From Carnobacterium sp. 17-4 (lineage in GTDB: Bacteria > Bacillota > Bacilli > Lactobacillales > Carnobacteriaceae): a DNA stretch of 64,000 nucleotides. Each line of letters opens with the position of its first letter. Within the stretch, counting starts at the first letter, position 1. The notes under the pieces are model-generated. The model saw only the letters and a list, made by a program, of their open reading frames with translations. It made no database searches and was not told the DNA's origin. Shown in pieces: positions 34,870 through 42,040 of the stretch. The stretch lies in the NCBI RefSeq assembly GCF_000195575.1, contig NC_015391.1:62001-126000 (forward strand). Direction: 5' to 3'. The position numbers and the translations under genes are program-made.

Positions 34870-36075
34870 TTGAGCCCGTTAGTGTTCTTTAAAGGTGCAT
34901 GGAATGCACTGCTTAAAAATAAAAAAAGAAGCTTTCTGACGATGATTGGTATCGTAATTGGAATTGCAGCTGTTAGTACGATTATGTCCATTGGTAGAGG
35001 TTTTGAAAACTATGTCGTAGAATCTTTAAATCCTGATGAAGGAGAATTGCTGACAGTAGACATTCAGTTTCAAGCAGACGATGTTGATTGGATGCTTGAA
35101 ACCAATGAAGATTTTTTTTCTGATATGGACTTTCGAATGATTGAGAATATCACCGGCGTTCAAAGTGTGGAAATAATCAGTATGAATTCAGATTTCGCTT
35201 CATTTGATACTGTGATTGAGGGTAAAGAAAATTACATAGAAGCGTCCTTGACAGAGGATAAAGGAAAATCAGTAATTGCTGGGAGGTCACTTGACTTTAT
35301 CGATAATGAAAAAGAAAATCGTGTGGTTGTTGCGCCATTTTCTCTTGTTGAGAGTCAGTATGAGACTGAAGAAGCAGCTATAGGGAAAGGGCTATTCTTA
35401 GGAGATCAACTGTATACAATAGTGGGAATATATGAAGAAGACGTTGATTCTTCAGGTATTTTTGCTGATTTTCTTCCTCAGGAAATCGAAATCCCGAAAA
35501 ATAGCTACAATCGTTATCATGAAGAAGATTTGATAGAAGATCAGATCAGTATAACAGTTGCCAGAGGCTCACTCCCTTCTGATGTAGCGGAAGCAAGTAT
35601 TTCGCTACTGGAAGAAGAAGGGTCAATGAATTATAGAGGTACGTATACGCATTTCGACATGTCTGCTCTGGACGATGGATTATCTCAAGTATTAAGAGGT
35701 ATAACACTATTTATCGCAAGCGTTGCAGGTATATCTTTATTTATTGCTGGAATCGGCGTGATGAATATGATGTACATTTCTGTTTCTGAACGTACAAAAG
35801 AAATTGGGATTCGTCGTGCACTGGGTGCTTCTCAGAAAAGTATTCGAGCACAATTCGTTTTAGAAGGCGTTATGATGACTAGTATAGGAGGTATACTTGG
35901 ATACTTACTTGGCTGGCTATTTTCTTCCATTGCGTCATTCTTTTTACCATTCTCTACAGGATTAGACTTGTTAACGATTCTTGTATCTATAGGAGTCTCT
36001 GCACTAGTAGGACTGATTTTTAGTTACGCACCAGCGAATGCGGCAAGTAAGAAAGAAATTATTGATATCATTTAA
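34870..36075 (+). CDS. MacB/FtsX-type permease (As-48H-like)
   Basis: A 401-residue protein with the four-segment MacB topology: a first helix (LTMIGIVIGIAAVSTIMSIG), a large extracytoplasmic domain (residues about 50-270), and three C-terminal helices with VSERTKEIGIRRALGASQKSIRAQFVLE split across the coupling loop. TTG start after GAGGTGAAG. It is the last gene of the bacteriocin region; the gap 36076-36346 to site S19 holds no convincing gene. Confidence 0.9.
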   Translation: MSPLVFFKGAWNALLKNKKRSFLTMIGIVIGIAAVSTIMSIGRGFENYVVESLNPDEGELLTVDIQFQADDVDWMLETNEDFFSDMDFRMIENITGVQSVEIISMNSDFASFDTVIEGKENYIEASLTEDKGKSVIAGRSLDFIDNEKENRVVVAPFSLVESQYETEEAAIGKGLFLGDQLYTIVGIYEEDVDSSGIFADFLPQEIEIPKNSYNRYHEEDLIEDQISITVARGSLPSDVAEASISLLEEEGSMNYRGTYTHFDMSALDDGLSQVLRGITLFIASVAGISLFIAGIGVMNMMYISVSERTKEIGIRRALGASQKSIRAQFVLEGVMMTSIGGILGYLLGWLFSSIASFFLPFSTGLDLLTILVSIGVSALVGLIFSYAPANAASKKEIIDII

Positions 36076-36346
36076 ATTTCAAAAACGAGAGAAGATGATT
36101 TTTAAATGGAAAACTATATTCACTTCATGTTAAATAGTTTTTTAAGATAACGATAATTATTCAAAATAGCTGATATTTTTTTCTTTGGTAGTGTAAAATA
36201 TTTTGTGTAAGATACTAAAAAGCTAATAAAAAGCCAACTAAGACTCCTAACCCAACTAATAAAGTTGTTGAATATTGAGTAAAGTAGAATATCATCGGCG
36301 TAACTTACACTCTGGTTGAGTTTTACATATTCATAATACTTTGTTA

Positions 36347-36376
36347 GATACACGAAATTATATAAAAACGTGTATC
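36347..36376 (+). repeat. cassette site S19 (best preserved) with terminator
   Basis: Perfect arms GATACACG and CGTGTATC around 14 bases (AAATTATATAAAAA). Terminator GAGAACCCTG-TCTTAA-TAGGGTTTTTTT to 36405. It is the right border of the bacteriocin cassette and the first full site next to the recombinase gene. Confidence 0.85.
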
Positions 36377-36416
36377 GAGAACCCTGTCTTAATAGGGTTT
36401 TTTTATATCGCCCGCC

Positions 36417-36456
36417 AATACATGATTTCGTGGTATAATAAATAAAATCATGTATC
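36417..36456 (+). promoter_or_regulatory. variant site S20 over the recombinase promoter
   Basis: AATACATGATTT and AAATCATGTATC form an 11-bp perfect pairing with outer arms like the cassette sites, but with a 24-base spacer, ten more than usual. The spacer contains an extended -10, TGGTATAAT (36431-36439), so the start point falls in the right arm. It could be the attI-like primary site, an autorepression operator, or both. Confidence 0.7.
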
Positions 36457-36483
36457 ACTTTTGTGAGGGGAGAGGGCTTTTAA

Positions 36484-37035
36484 ATGAGTTATAACGTCCA
36501 ACCATTAAGAACGCAACAAGAAATAAACGACTTTTTATTTTGTTTAAGACGCAATAAAAACGCAGATCGGGATGTTTTTCTGTTTTTGATCGGCATTAAT
36601 AGCGGTTTGCGCATGTCGGATATCGTTAAATTAAAGAAACAAGACCTTATTTCCTCAAAAAATCCCCGTATTGTCGAGAAAAAAACAGGAAAAACTCGCA
36701 TTTTGTATTTGAGTAGCCTGCAGGACTTGATCCAGGAGTATACGAAAGACTTAAAGCCAGAGGATTATTTGTTTCCTAGCACCAAAGGTGGTCATGTAGA
36801 AGTGAATACGGTCTATCAGATGTTTCAAAAGGTCGCTAAGCTGTTAGGAAGAGACGATATTGGCACGCACACGCTGCGTAAGACGTTTGGTTACCACTAT
36901 TACAAGAAAACCAAAGACGTGGCCACTCTGATGGAAATATTCGGTCATAGCAGCGAAAAGATCACCAAACGCTATATTGGGATCAATGAAGATGAAATTA
37001 GCGAGACATTGCTTAATTTTAGATTAGGATTTTAA
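36484..37035 (+). CDS. single-domain tyrosine recombinase (cassette integrase candidate)
   Basis: A 183-residue protein consisting almost only of the catalytic domain of tyrosine recombinases: Arg43 (SGLRMSD), a lysine in the EKKTGKTR hairpin, His129-x-x-Arg132 (HTLRKTF), His155 (FGHSS) and the nucleophile Tyr164 (RYIG). The usual N-terminal SAM-like arm-binding domain of XerC/D is absent. GAGGGGAGAGGG precedes the ATG. All cassette sites lie on its upstream side, as in integrons. Base composition is less AT-rich than the array. It is the obvious enzyme for the sites, but this is untested. Confidence 0.9.
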   Translation: MSYNVQPLRTQQEINDFLFCLRRNKNADRDVFLFLIGINSGLRMSDIVKLKKQDLISSKNPRIVEKKTGKTRILYLSSLQDLIQEYTKDLKPEDYLFPSTKGGHVEVNTVYQMFQKVAKLLGRDDIGTHTLRKTFGYHYYKKTKDVATLMEIFGHSSEKITKRYIGINEDEISETLLNFRLGF

Positions 37036-37121
37036 TGCTACGCACTTTTTTAGCGTGTTTACTTGAGTTAAAGGGTTCTCTTTCGTTAACATTAGAGACA
37101 CTATGAAAGGACTGAAATAAC

Positions 37122-37727
37122 GTGATAGACAATTATTTAGACCACTATAGAAGATTACTTTCAATAGCTGAAGCGGGGCTATTTTATGGGAAAGATTTAT
37201 TTGATAAAGAACGATATGAAGAATTACAAGAACTATCATTAAAGTTAATAAGCAATTTGAGCAATGAACCGATTGAAAAATTGAAAAAAATTGTTGATTC
37301 TAATGAAGGATACCCTACTCCTAAAATAGATGTTAGAGGTTATATAAAAAAAGATGAAAAAATCTTACTTGTAGAAGATGCTAAGACAAAAAAATGGGCT
37401 ATGCCGGGTGGTTATGCAGAAGTAGGATTAACGCCTAAAGAAAATGTTATAAAAGAAGTGCTTGAGGAAACTGGATTAATTGTTGAGTCATGTGAGTTGA
37501 TAGCGGTATTCGATACCAATTTGAGAAAAGATATTCCTCAAATGTTTCAATATTATAAACTAGTTTTTGATTGTACTGTCAATGATGACGGACTATTCAA
37601 AGAAAATATAGAAACTTCTGATATGGATTTTTTTACGTTAGATGACTTACCTCCACTATCTTTAAATAGAACAACTAAAGAACAATTAACTAAATTGTCT
37701 AGTAGTAAAAATGTCTATTTTGATTAA
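37122..37727 (+). CDS. NUDIX hydrolase with N-terminal helical domain
   Basis: A 201-residue protein. Residues 1-60 are the helical domain typical of YjhB-type enzymes (ADP-ribose pyrophosphatase-like); then VRGYIKKDEKILLVEDA and the Nudix box GGYAEVGLTPKENVIKEVLEETG. The subgroup's box has Lys in place of the usual Arg and lacks the first Glu, as in its relatives. It hydrolyses nucleoside diphosphate linked compounds. The start is GTG, 86 bases after the recombinase. Confidence 0.85.
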   Translation: MIDNYLDHYRRLLSIAEAGLFYGKDLFDKERYEELQELSLKLISNLSNEPIEKLKKIVDSNEGYPTPKIDVRGYIKKDEKILLVEDAKTKKWAMPGGYAEVGLTPKENVIKEVLEETGLIVESCELIAVFDTNLRKDIPQMFQYYKLVFDCTVNDDGLFKENIETSDMDFFTLDDLPPLSLNRTTKEQLTKLSSSKNVYFD

Positions 37728-37840
37728 TGAATAGTGCTCATACTCTGAATTAAAGGATTTCTAAAATAGATCCCAATTGTTAGCTATCTTCAAGTAAATT
37801 GAATCTATAAATAAGAATCACGTTACATAAAACTCAGTAA

Positions 37841-37882
37841 GCAAATAAGCCCCTCCATAATAAAATGGAGGGGCTTATTTGC
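37841..37882. terminator. perfect 17-bp hairpin
   Basis: GCAAATAAGCCCCTCCA and TGGAGGGGCTTATTTGC around an 8-base A/T loop; bidirectional terminator after the NUDIX gene. Confidence 0.8.
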
Positions 37883-37890
37883 TTAAATAC

Positions 37891-37985
37891 TATTATAAAA
37901 AGGCAATGACGTGGATACTCTGATAATAATGTTTGGTCACGCAACAAAAAATTCACGAAAGTTTATATCGGGATAAATGAAATGT
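37891..37985 (+). pseudogene. remnant of a second recombinase, C-terminal part
   Basis: Codons for YYKK, then DVDTL, FGHA and a YI-G-N-like end align with YYKKTKDVATLMEIFGHSSEKITKRYIG of the intact enzyme, but stops and frameshifts interrupt it. It shows that another such recombinase once stood here. Confidence 0.65.
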
Positions 37986-38075
37986 AAAATACTTTTATTG
38001 CTATAATAGCAGTATTATAAACACTTTTGATAGTGAAACTTCTAAAAATTAACTAAAGTAAATGTAAGGAAATAT

Positions 38076-38502
38076 ATGAAAATAGCGACTAGATTAAAAC
38101 AAAGAAGGAACAATCTACAGACGACACAAGAAGAGACAGCAGAAAAAAATACATGTATCACGGCAAACGATTTCAAGTTGGGGAAATGGCCGGAACTTAC
38201 CTGATCTCAATAGTCTTCTTTTAATTAGCGAGATTTATTCTATTTTTTTAGATGAATTAATGAAAGGAGATCCTAAAATGGTTAAACAGTTAGATGAAAA
38301 AATAAGAAAAGGTAACTATTTTATGTTCTTAGCTGCCTTAAGTGGAGTATTTATTTTATTAACTATTTTTCATTTAATTAGTCCTGGAGAAGTCACTGCG
38401 ACTTTATTATTTTTTGTAACACTAATAATCGTCTTTTTCTTAGCTATCTTGCTAATTCTTTGGGGACTAATAGGTATAAAAGGTAAAATAAACAACCTAT
38501 AA
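38076..38502 (+). pseudogene. XRE regulator with membrane domain, broken by one base
   Basis: The ATG at 38076 opens a helix-turn-helix frame (RLKQRRNNLQTTQEETAEK). Removing one A from the A-run near 38142-38148 restores HVSRQTISSW-GNGRNLPDLNS-LDELMKGDPK and continues into an 80-residue part with two membrane helices. As written, only the membrane part (from 38260 or 38278) could be made. It belongs to the same HTH-plus-membrane type as 42527-43045. Confidence 0.65.
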
Positions 38503-38509
38503 TTGTTGT

Positions 38510-38683
38510 CTACCTTACCTTGGTTTTAATGGCATTGAATGCTTGATAGCCTATTACTAGAAATACAATTAGTGAAGCCCCCAAGAATAGCAGTAATGGT
38601 GATAAATTTAGAGTTAAACCGCCAAATAAAACGATTAAAAATACCGTTCCAAAAATAATTATTGATTTTAAAATATCATTCAT
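38510..38683 (-). CDS. 57-residue two-segment membrane protein
   Basis: GTAGGTGGGA precedes the ATG. MNDILKSIIIF starts a hydrophobic helix, LLLFLGASLIVFLVIGY forms the second, and the tail is basic (AIKTKVR). Convergent with the broken regulator. Function unknown. Confidence 0.6.
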   Translation of the reverse strand: MNDILKSIIIFGTVFLIVLFGGLTLNLSPLLLFLGASLIVFLVIGYQAFNAIKTKVR

Positions 38684-38718
38684 ATTCCCACCTACTTTCT
38701 AGATTAAAGTATTTTTTA

Positions 38719-38910
38719 CTATAAAGTTAAAGCAAAGTAACTAAAAACGTATAGTGCTACTGAAACAGTTGTTAGTATATACATTGTTTTTTCGAATGAT
38801 GTTAGTGTTTGGATCTTTCGTTTACTTCGTAAACTTCTATAATAAATGAGTGTACATAGAAGCAGTAAGAGTGTTGCTACTGTTTTTAAATTTTCTAATA
38901 AAGTAATCAC
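38719..38910 (-). CDS. 63-residue membrane protein
   Basis: GTG start about 12 bases after AAAGGAGA. Two hydrophobic helices flanking a basic loop RSLRSKRKIQ. Together with 38510-38683 and 38971-39174 it forms a leftward run of small membrane proteins. Function unknown. Confidence 0.55.
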   Translation of the reverse strand: MITLLENLKTVATLLLLLCTLIYYRSLRSKRKIQTLTSFEKTMYILTTVSVALYVFSYFALTL

Positions 38911-38970
38911 TAGTAATTCAGTTCTCCTTTTCGTACCTTTATCGTTTTTTAGTAGAGTATTATAAATAAA

Positions 38971-39174
38971 TTATTTTTTGCGATTGTAAATAAATTGTTT
39001 GATTGAAATTTTAAGTAGTTTATATATAAAAAAGATTAGTCCAAGGGCTAAAGCTAAGTAACTTAATTGCATTAAAAATTTACCTATAGTCGTCTGAAGT
39101 ACATTATTTAAAACAAATGTTACAGCTGCATATAAAAATACTAGGATCCAAAAAAAGCTCTTGTTTATTTTCAT
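38971..39174 (-). CDS. 67-residue membrane protein
   Basis: AAAAGGAGTG precedes the ATG. Two hydrophobic helices and a very basic tail (KISIKQFIYNRKK). No family recognised. I see nothing else in 39175-39410. Confidence 0.6.
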   Translation of the reverse strand: MKINKSFFWILVFLYAAVTFVLNNVLQTTIGKFLMQLSYLALALGLIFFIYKLLKISIKQFIYNRKK

Positions 39175-39410
39175 CGTATCACTCCTTTTAAGGCGACCTT
39201 ACGACAGAGTCTAATTTGTGGTTATGGCTTTTTTAGCCAGATGAAAATTTGGTTGCTTAAAAATTTTTTTATTCAAAATAATCCTCCTAAAACAAAGTGT
39301 ACATCTTACATTAAGTAAACCATAGAATAAATTTGGGATAATTCAGGTCCTATTAAATTGTTTTAAAAGTAGTGTAACATTTATTTATGCTATTTTCAGT
39401 TGAATAGGGT

Positions 39411-39662
39411 TCATTGTCTTTTCGAGACATCTGAAATAATTAATACTCCTCCAATTAGCAAACCAATAAACAGCCATAATCCTAAGATAGTAAGGATAAC
39501 TACTCCAATTACATACCTTGGTGCGTGGCTTAATTCATGGAACAGTTGACTTGTTTCTCCATAATCAAAAATAAGATTTTTGATTCCCTTGAATCCTATG
39601 TAAAGTAAGGCATATAAAAACCCTTCTTTTAATCGGCTTACTTTAGTTTTTTCCATTTTCAT
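39411..39662 (-). CDS. 83-residue membrane protein downstream of XRE gene
   Basis: The ATG at 39662 follows AAAGGAG. Basic N-terminus (MKMEKTKVSRLKEG), two hydrophobic helices, tail SDVSKRQ. It follows the XRE regulator at 39698-39898 by 35 bases on the same strand, so the pair repeats the regulator-membrane protein theme. Function unknown. Confidence 0.65.
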   Translation of the reverse strand: MKMEKTKVSRLKEGFLYALLYIGFKGIKNLIFDYGETSQLFHELSHAPRYVIGVVILTILGLWLFIGLLIGGVLIISDVSKRQ

Positions 39663-39697
39663 TGCCACTCCTTTATTCTTCAATTTGTTCTATTTTA

Positions 39698-39898
39698 TTA
39701 GGAATTCTCTTTTAATAAATGGTCAGTTGAAACTTGATAATAGGTACTTAATTTAACCAGGTTATCTAAGTCAGGATAGCTGATGTCATTTTCCCATTTT
39801 GAAATGGATTGTCTTGAAATATGTAACTCTTCTGCCACATCGTTCTGAGAAAACCCTTTTTTGACTCGACTACTTTTTAATTTTTCGCCTAATAACAA
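39698..39898 (-). CDS. XRE-family regulator, SinR-like short form
   Basis: A 66-residue helix-turn-helix protein: LGEKLKSSRVKKGFSQNDVAEELHIS, RQSISKWENDISYPDLDNL, STYYQVSTDHLLKENS. It is almost the same as the N-terminal domain of the protein at 42527-43045, and the promoter regions of both share a GAAAGTAA..TTATTG..CATAA block. GGAGGAGG precedes the ATG. Confidence 0.85.
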   Translation of the reverse strand: MLLGEKLKSSRVKKGFSQNDVAEELHISRQSISKWENDISYPDLDNLVKLSTYYQVSTDHLLKENS

Positions 39899-39961
39899 TG
39901 ATCCTCCTCCTTATCTTTACTTATTTCTATTATACTGAAAGTAAGGTTTATTGCCTATAAT

Positions 39962-40012
39962 GCAGTGGTTTACATAGTAGCAACCAATGGTTGCTACTAT
40001 GTAAACCACTGC
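39962..40012. repeat. 51-bp perfect palindrome
   Basis: Two 25-base arms that are exact complements around a single central A (39987). The left arm starts GCAGTGGTTTACATAGTAG and the inner part reads CAACCA-A-TGGTTG. It lies between the XRE gene (leftward) and a small membrane-protein gene (rightward) and is followed by GTTCTTTT. Related but decayed sequences occur near 11108, 17110, 26160 and 41750. Confidence 0.85.
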
Positions 40013-40093
40013 GTTCTTTTAATTTCATGAAATTAAATAGATAATAGAATTATGAATTAGACAGTTAGGAGATTAGCTATGGGAGATAGTATA

Positions 40094-40249
40094 ATGAAAA
40101 AAGTAACTAAAAGAAGTTGTTACCAGGTTGTATCAATTCTTATTTTTTGTGGGGCTATTTTGGCTGTGTTAAACAACAACCTTATTTTTGGTTATTTTTT
40201 AATTATTATGGGCTATTGTTTCCTGCGAAAATCAGATTCAGAATATTGA
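40094..40249 (+). CDS. 51-residue two-segment membrane protein
   Basis: ATG at 40094 after GGGAGAT (an earlier in-frame ATG at 40079 overlaps that site). MKKVTKRSCYQ, then VVSILIFCGAILAVL and FGYFLIIMGYCFL, tail RKSDSEY. Function unknown. A longer overlapping frame (40117-40308) lacks a ribosome site and is rejected. Confidence 0.6.
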   Translation: MKKVTKRSCYQVVSILIFCGAILAVLNNNLIFGYFLIIMGYCFLRKSDSEY

Positions 40250-40317
40250 GGAATCTAATTAATCCTGTCTATCGAATAACAAATAAACTGTATAAACAAA
40301 TGAATTGAGGTTTTTTT

Positions 40318-40662
40318 TTGATAAATACTATAAATACTACCTTTCTATCGCTACTTATTTTAGGTAAATTGATTGGCATATTAAATATTTTATTGGGTAG
40401 ATATACCTCTCCTTTTGTAGGCTATTTTACGGTATCTCCTATTAAATCATACCAAATTAGCCATTTAACTAAAGAAAAACAGACTAAATTTAAACTTTTA
40501 TCTATCTTAAGTGGATTAATAGATATCTTTGTTTCTATCGTTGTGATTCTAGTTCTCTCAAAAGTAGAAACAGAAGTGATCCTACTCTTAGGATTTCTTC
40601 TCTATGCAAATGGTTCTTTTTTTTCTAAATATATGGAAAAAAATTTAAACTTCAACTATTAA
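40318..40662 (+). CDS. four-segment membrane protein, paralog of 15538-15891
   Basis: A 114-residue hydrophobic protein sharing ILNILLGRYTSPFVGYFTV with the cassette protein at 15538-15891. Start is probably TTG after TTGAGG; the spacer is a T-run. No known family. The presence of one copy inside and one outside the site-bearing array links the two regions. Confidence 0.6.
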   Translation: MINTINTTFLSLLILGKLIGILNILLGRYTSPFVGYFTVSPIKSYQISHLTKEKQTKFKLLSILSGLIDIFVSIVVILVLSKVETEVILLLGFLLYANGSFFSKYMEKNLNFNY

Positions 40663-40823
40663 TTGGACTATCAAAAACTATTATATGAGTATTACTGACA
40701 GTGTAAGGATGGATTATATTAGAGAATTATCTAAAAAAAGCACTTGAAAAACGATGAAATCAAAAGAAAAGTGGTTGTAACTAAATACAAAATGAAGTAA
40801 CTATATAGGTTAGAGGTGAGGTT

Positions 40824-41021
40824 ATGTTTAATAAATATAAAGAATTTACAGAAAAACATCCATATACTTATGTCATACTAATAATGGTATTTACTAGTTT
40901 TATTGGTATTTCAATAGAGTATCTAGTAAATAAAGACTTTATTGGTGTAGGACTATATAGCTCCCTAGGGATTACTTTAATTGAAATTTTAAGAGTCAGA
41001 AAAAGTAGACAAAAGAGATAA
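40824..41021 (+). CDS. 65-residue membrane protein
   Basis: TAGAGGTGAGG precedes the ATG. Polar N-terminus (MFNKYKEFTEKHPY), two hydrophobic helices, basic tail RVRKSRQKR. Function unknown. The preceding gap 40663-40823 has only a short interrupted frame. Confidence 0.6.
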   Translation: MFNKYKEFTEKHPYTYVILIMVFTSFIGISIEYLVNKDFIGVGLYSSLGITLIEILRVRKSRQKR

Positions 41022-41071
41022 ACGTCCAAATAATGGCTATATAGATTTTTACTATTTAAGGAGTTGTAACA

Positions 41072-41242
41072 TTGAAATATACTAGTATTATTATCTGGGT
41101 TTTTTTAGTTAGTTATAATAGTGGAGAAATATATAACTTAAACCATGATATATATTATTTTATTATTACCGGTATTTTAAAATTTGTTGGGGCTTTTTTT
41201 TTACTATATGTCTTTGAGAAAAAACAAAAAAATAACCACTAA
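41072..41242 (+). CDS. 56-residue membrane protein
   Basis: TTG start behind AAGGAG. MKYTSIIIWVFLVSY, then a polar loop NSGEIYNLNHD and a second helix TGILKFVGAFFLLYVF, basic tail EKKQKNNH. It contains a nine-T run but is in frame. Function unknown. Confidence 0.55.
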   Translation: MKYTSIIIWVFLVSYNSGEIYNLNHDIYYFIITGILKFVGAFFLLYVFEKKQKNNH

Positions 41243-41310
41243 GAACTAACTATCGTCCAGTTTTTAAAACAGCAATTTTATTTTAGGATACTTAACATAA
41301 TATCAACAGT

Positions 41311-41349
41311 AAAAAGGCCATCATTCATATATATGAATGATGGCCTTTT
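41311..41349. terminator. bidirectional terminator
   Basis: AAAAGGCCATCATTCATAT pairs perfectly with its complement up to GGCCTTTT. Confidence 0.85.
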
Positions 41350-41474
41350 GTAATGAAATCAGTTTATCTTTCACTGGATTAAAAGTTAGAATGCTCCTTA
41401 AAATAATTGTTAATTCTAAATCAATAATAAACTATTTTAAGTATTTAAGTTACTATTACATGTTCTTTTTAATT

Positions 41475-41693
41475 CTAAGAATCAATTAAAGTTGCTTTAA
41501 TATTCTTATAAAGTTCTTTTGCTTCTTCCTGTTGTTCAAGTATCGATCGTTCTTTCTCATATGTGTCAAAATAGATATAGTCAATTTCGTTTAATAAATT
41601 TTCAAGTAATATATTCTTTTTGTTGGGACTTAATTTTTCTGAAAGAATAATTGAATTATAATTAGAACGAAAATCTTCAATTGTCGGCACCAA
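41475..41693 (-). CDS. 72-residue helical acidic protein
   Basis: GTG start after AGGGAGA. Predicted fully helical and soluble (LSPNKKNILLENLLNEIDYI, ILEQQEEAKELYKNIKA), which resembles the size and helix content of class II bacteriocin immunity proteins, but no specific motif is seen. The gap 41694-42040 behind it holds no gene. Confidence 0.5.
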   Translation of the reverse strand: MVPTIEDFRSNYNSIILSEKLSPNKKNILLENLLNEIDYIYFDTYEKERSILEQQEEAKELYKNIKATLIDS

Positions 41694-42040
41694 AATCTCC
41701 CTCTTTCTTTTAAATTACTACTTTAAGACTATCAATAATAGTGATTGTTTCCTATCAACCAGTGGTTGCTTTTTAGCACCTATTGATTTACATCAGGATA
41801 AGAACAATCAAAAAGAGTTCTCAGTAATGAGCTACTCTATAAAGTACAAAGCATAAGAAGTAGTGGTGCCACTTGTTCAAAAAAGGAAATAATTAAGCAT
41901 GCTCCTGTTGATTTTTCAATTACAAATTTTTTATGACATTAATAATTAATAATTGCTCATTTAAATAAAATAAAGCGTTATTAATACAATCTAATCTGTT
42001 ATATTTTATATGTTACTAAAAAATGTATGGAGGGATTCAT

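Noticed and set aside
10301-36376. CRISPR array reading of the regular short repeats
   Set aside because: The repeats are separated by 50 to 9000 bases holding genes, only the arms are conserved, and no cas genes are present.
36120-36458. 112-residue minus-strand frame over S19 and S20
   Set aside because: It starts inside the S20 inverted repeat, runs through a terminator, has no ribosome site and no recognisable domain.
38146-38160. ATACATGTATC in the broken regulator as a cassette site
   Set aside because: The two half-arms are fused without spacer and the bases encode the conserved HVSRQ of the regulator once the frame is restored.
40117-40308. 63-residue frame overlapping the 51-residue membrane protein
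   Set aside because: No ribosome site; the other frame has a better start, helices and tail typical of its neighbours.
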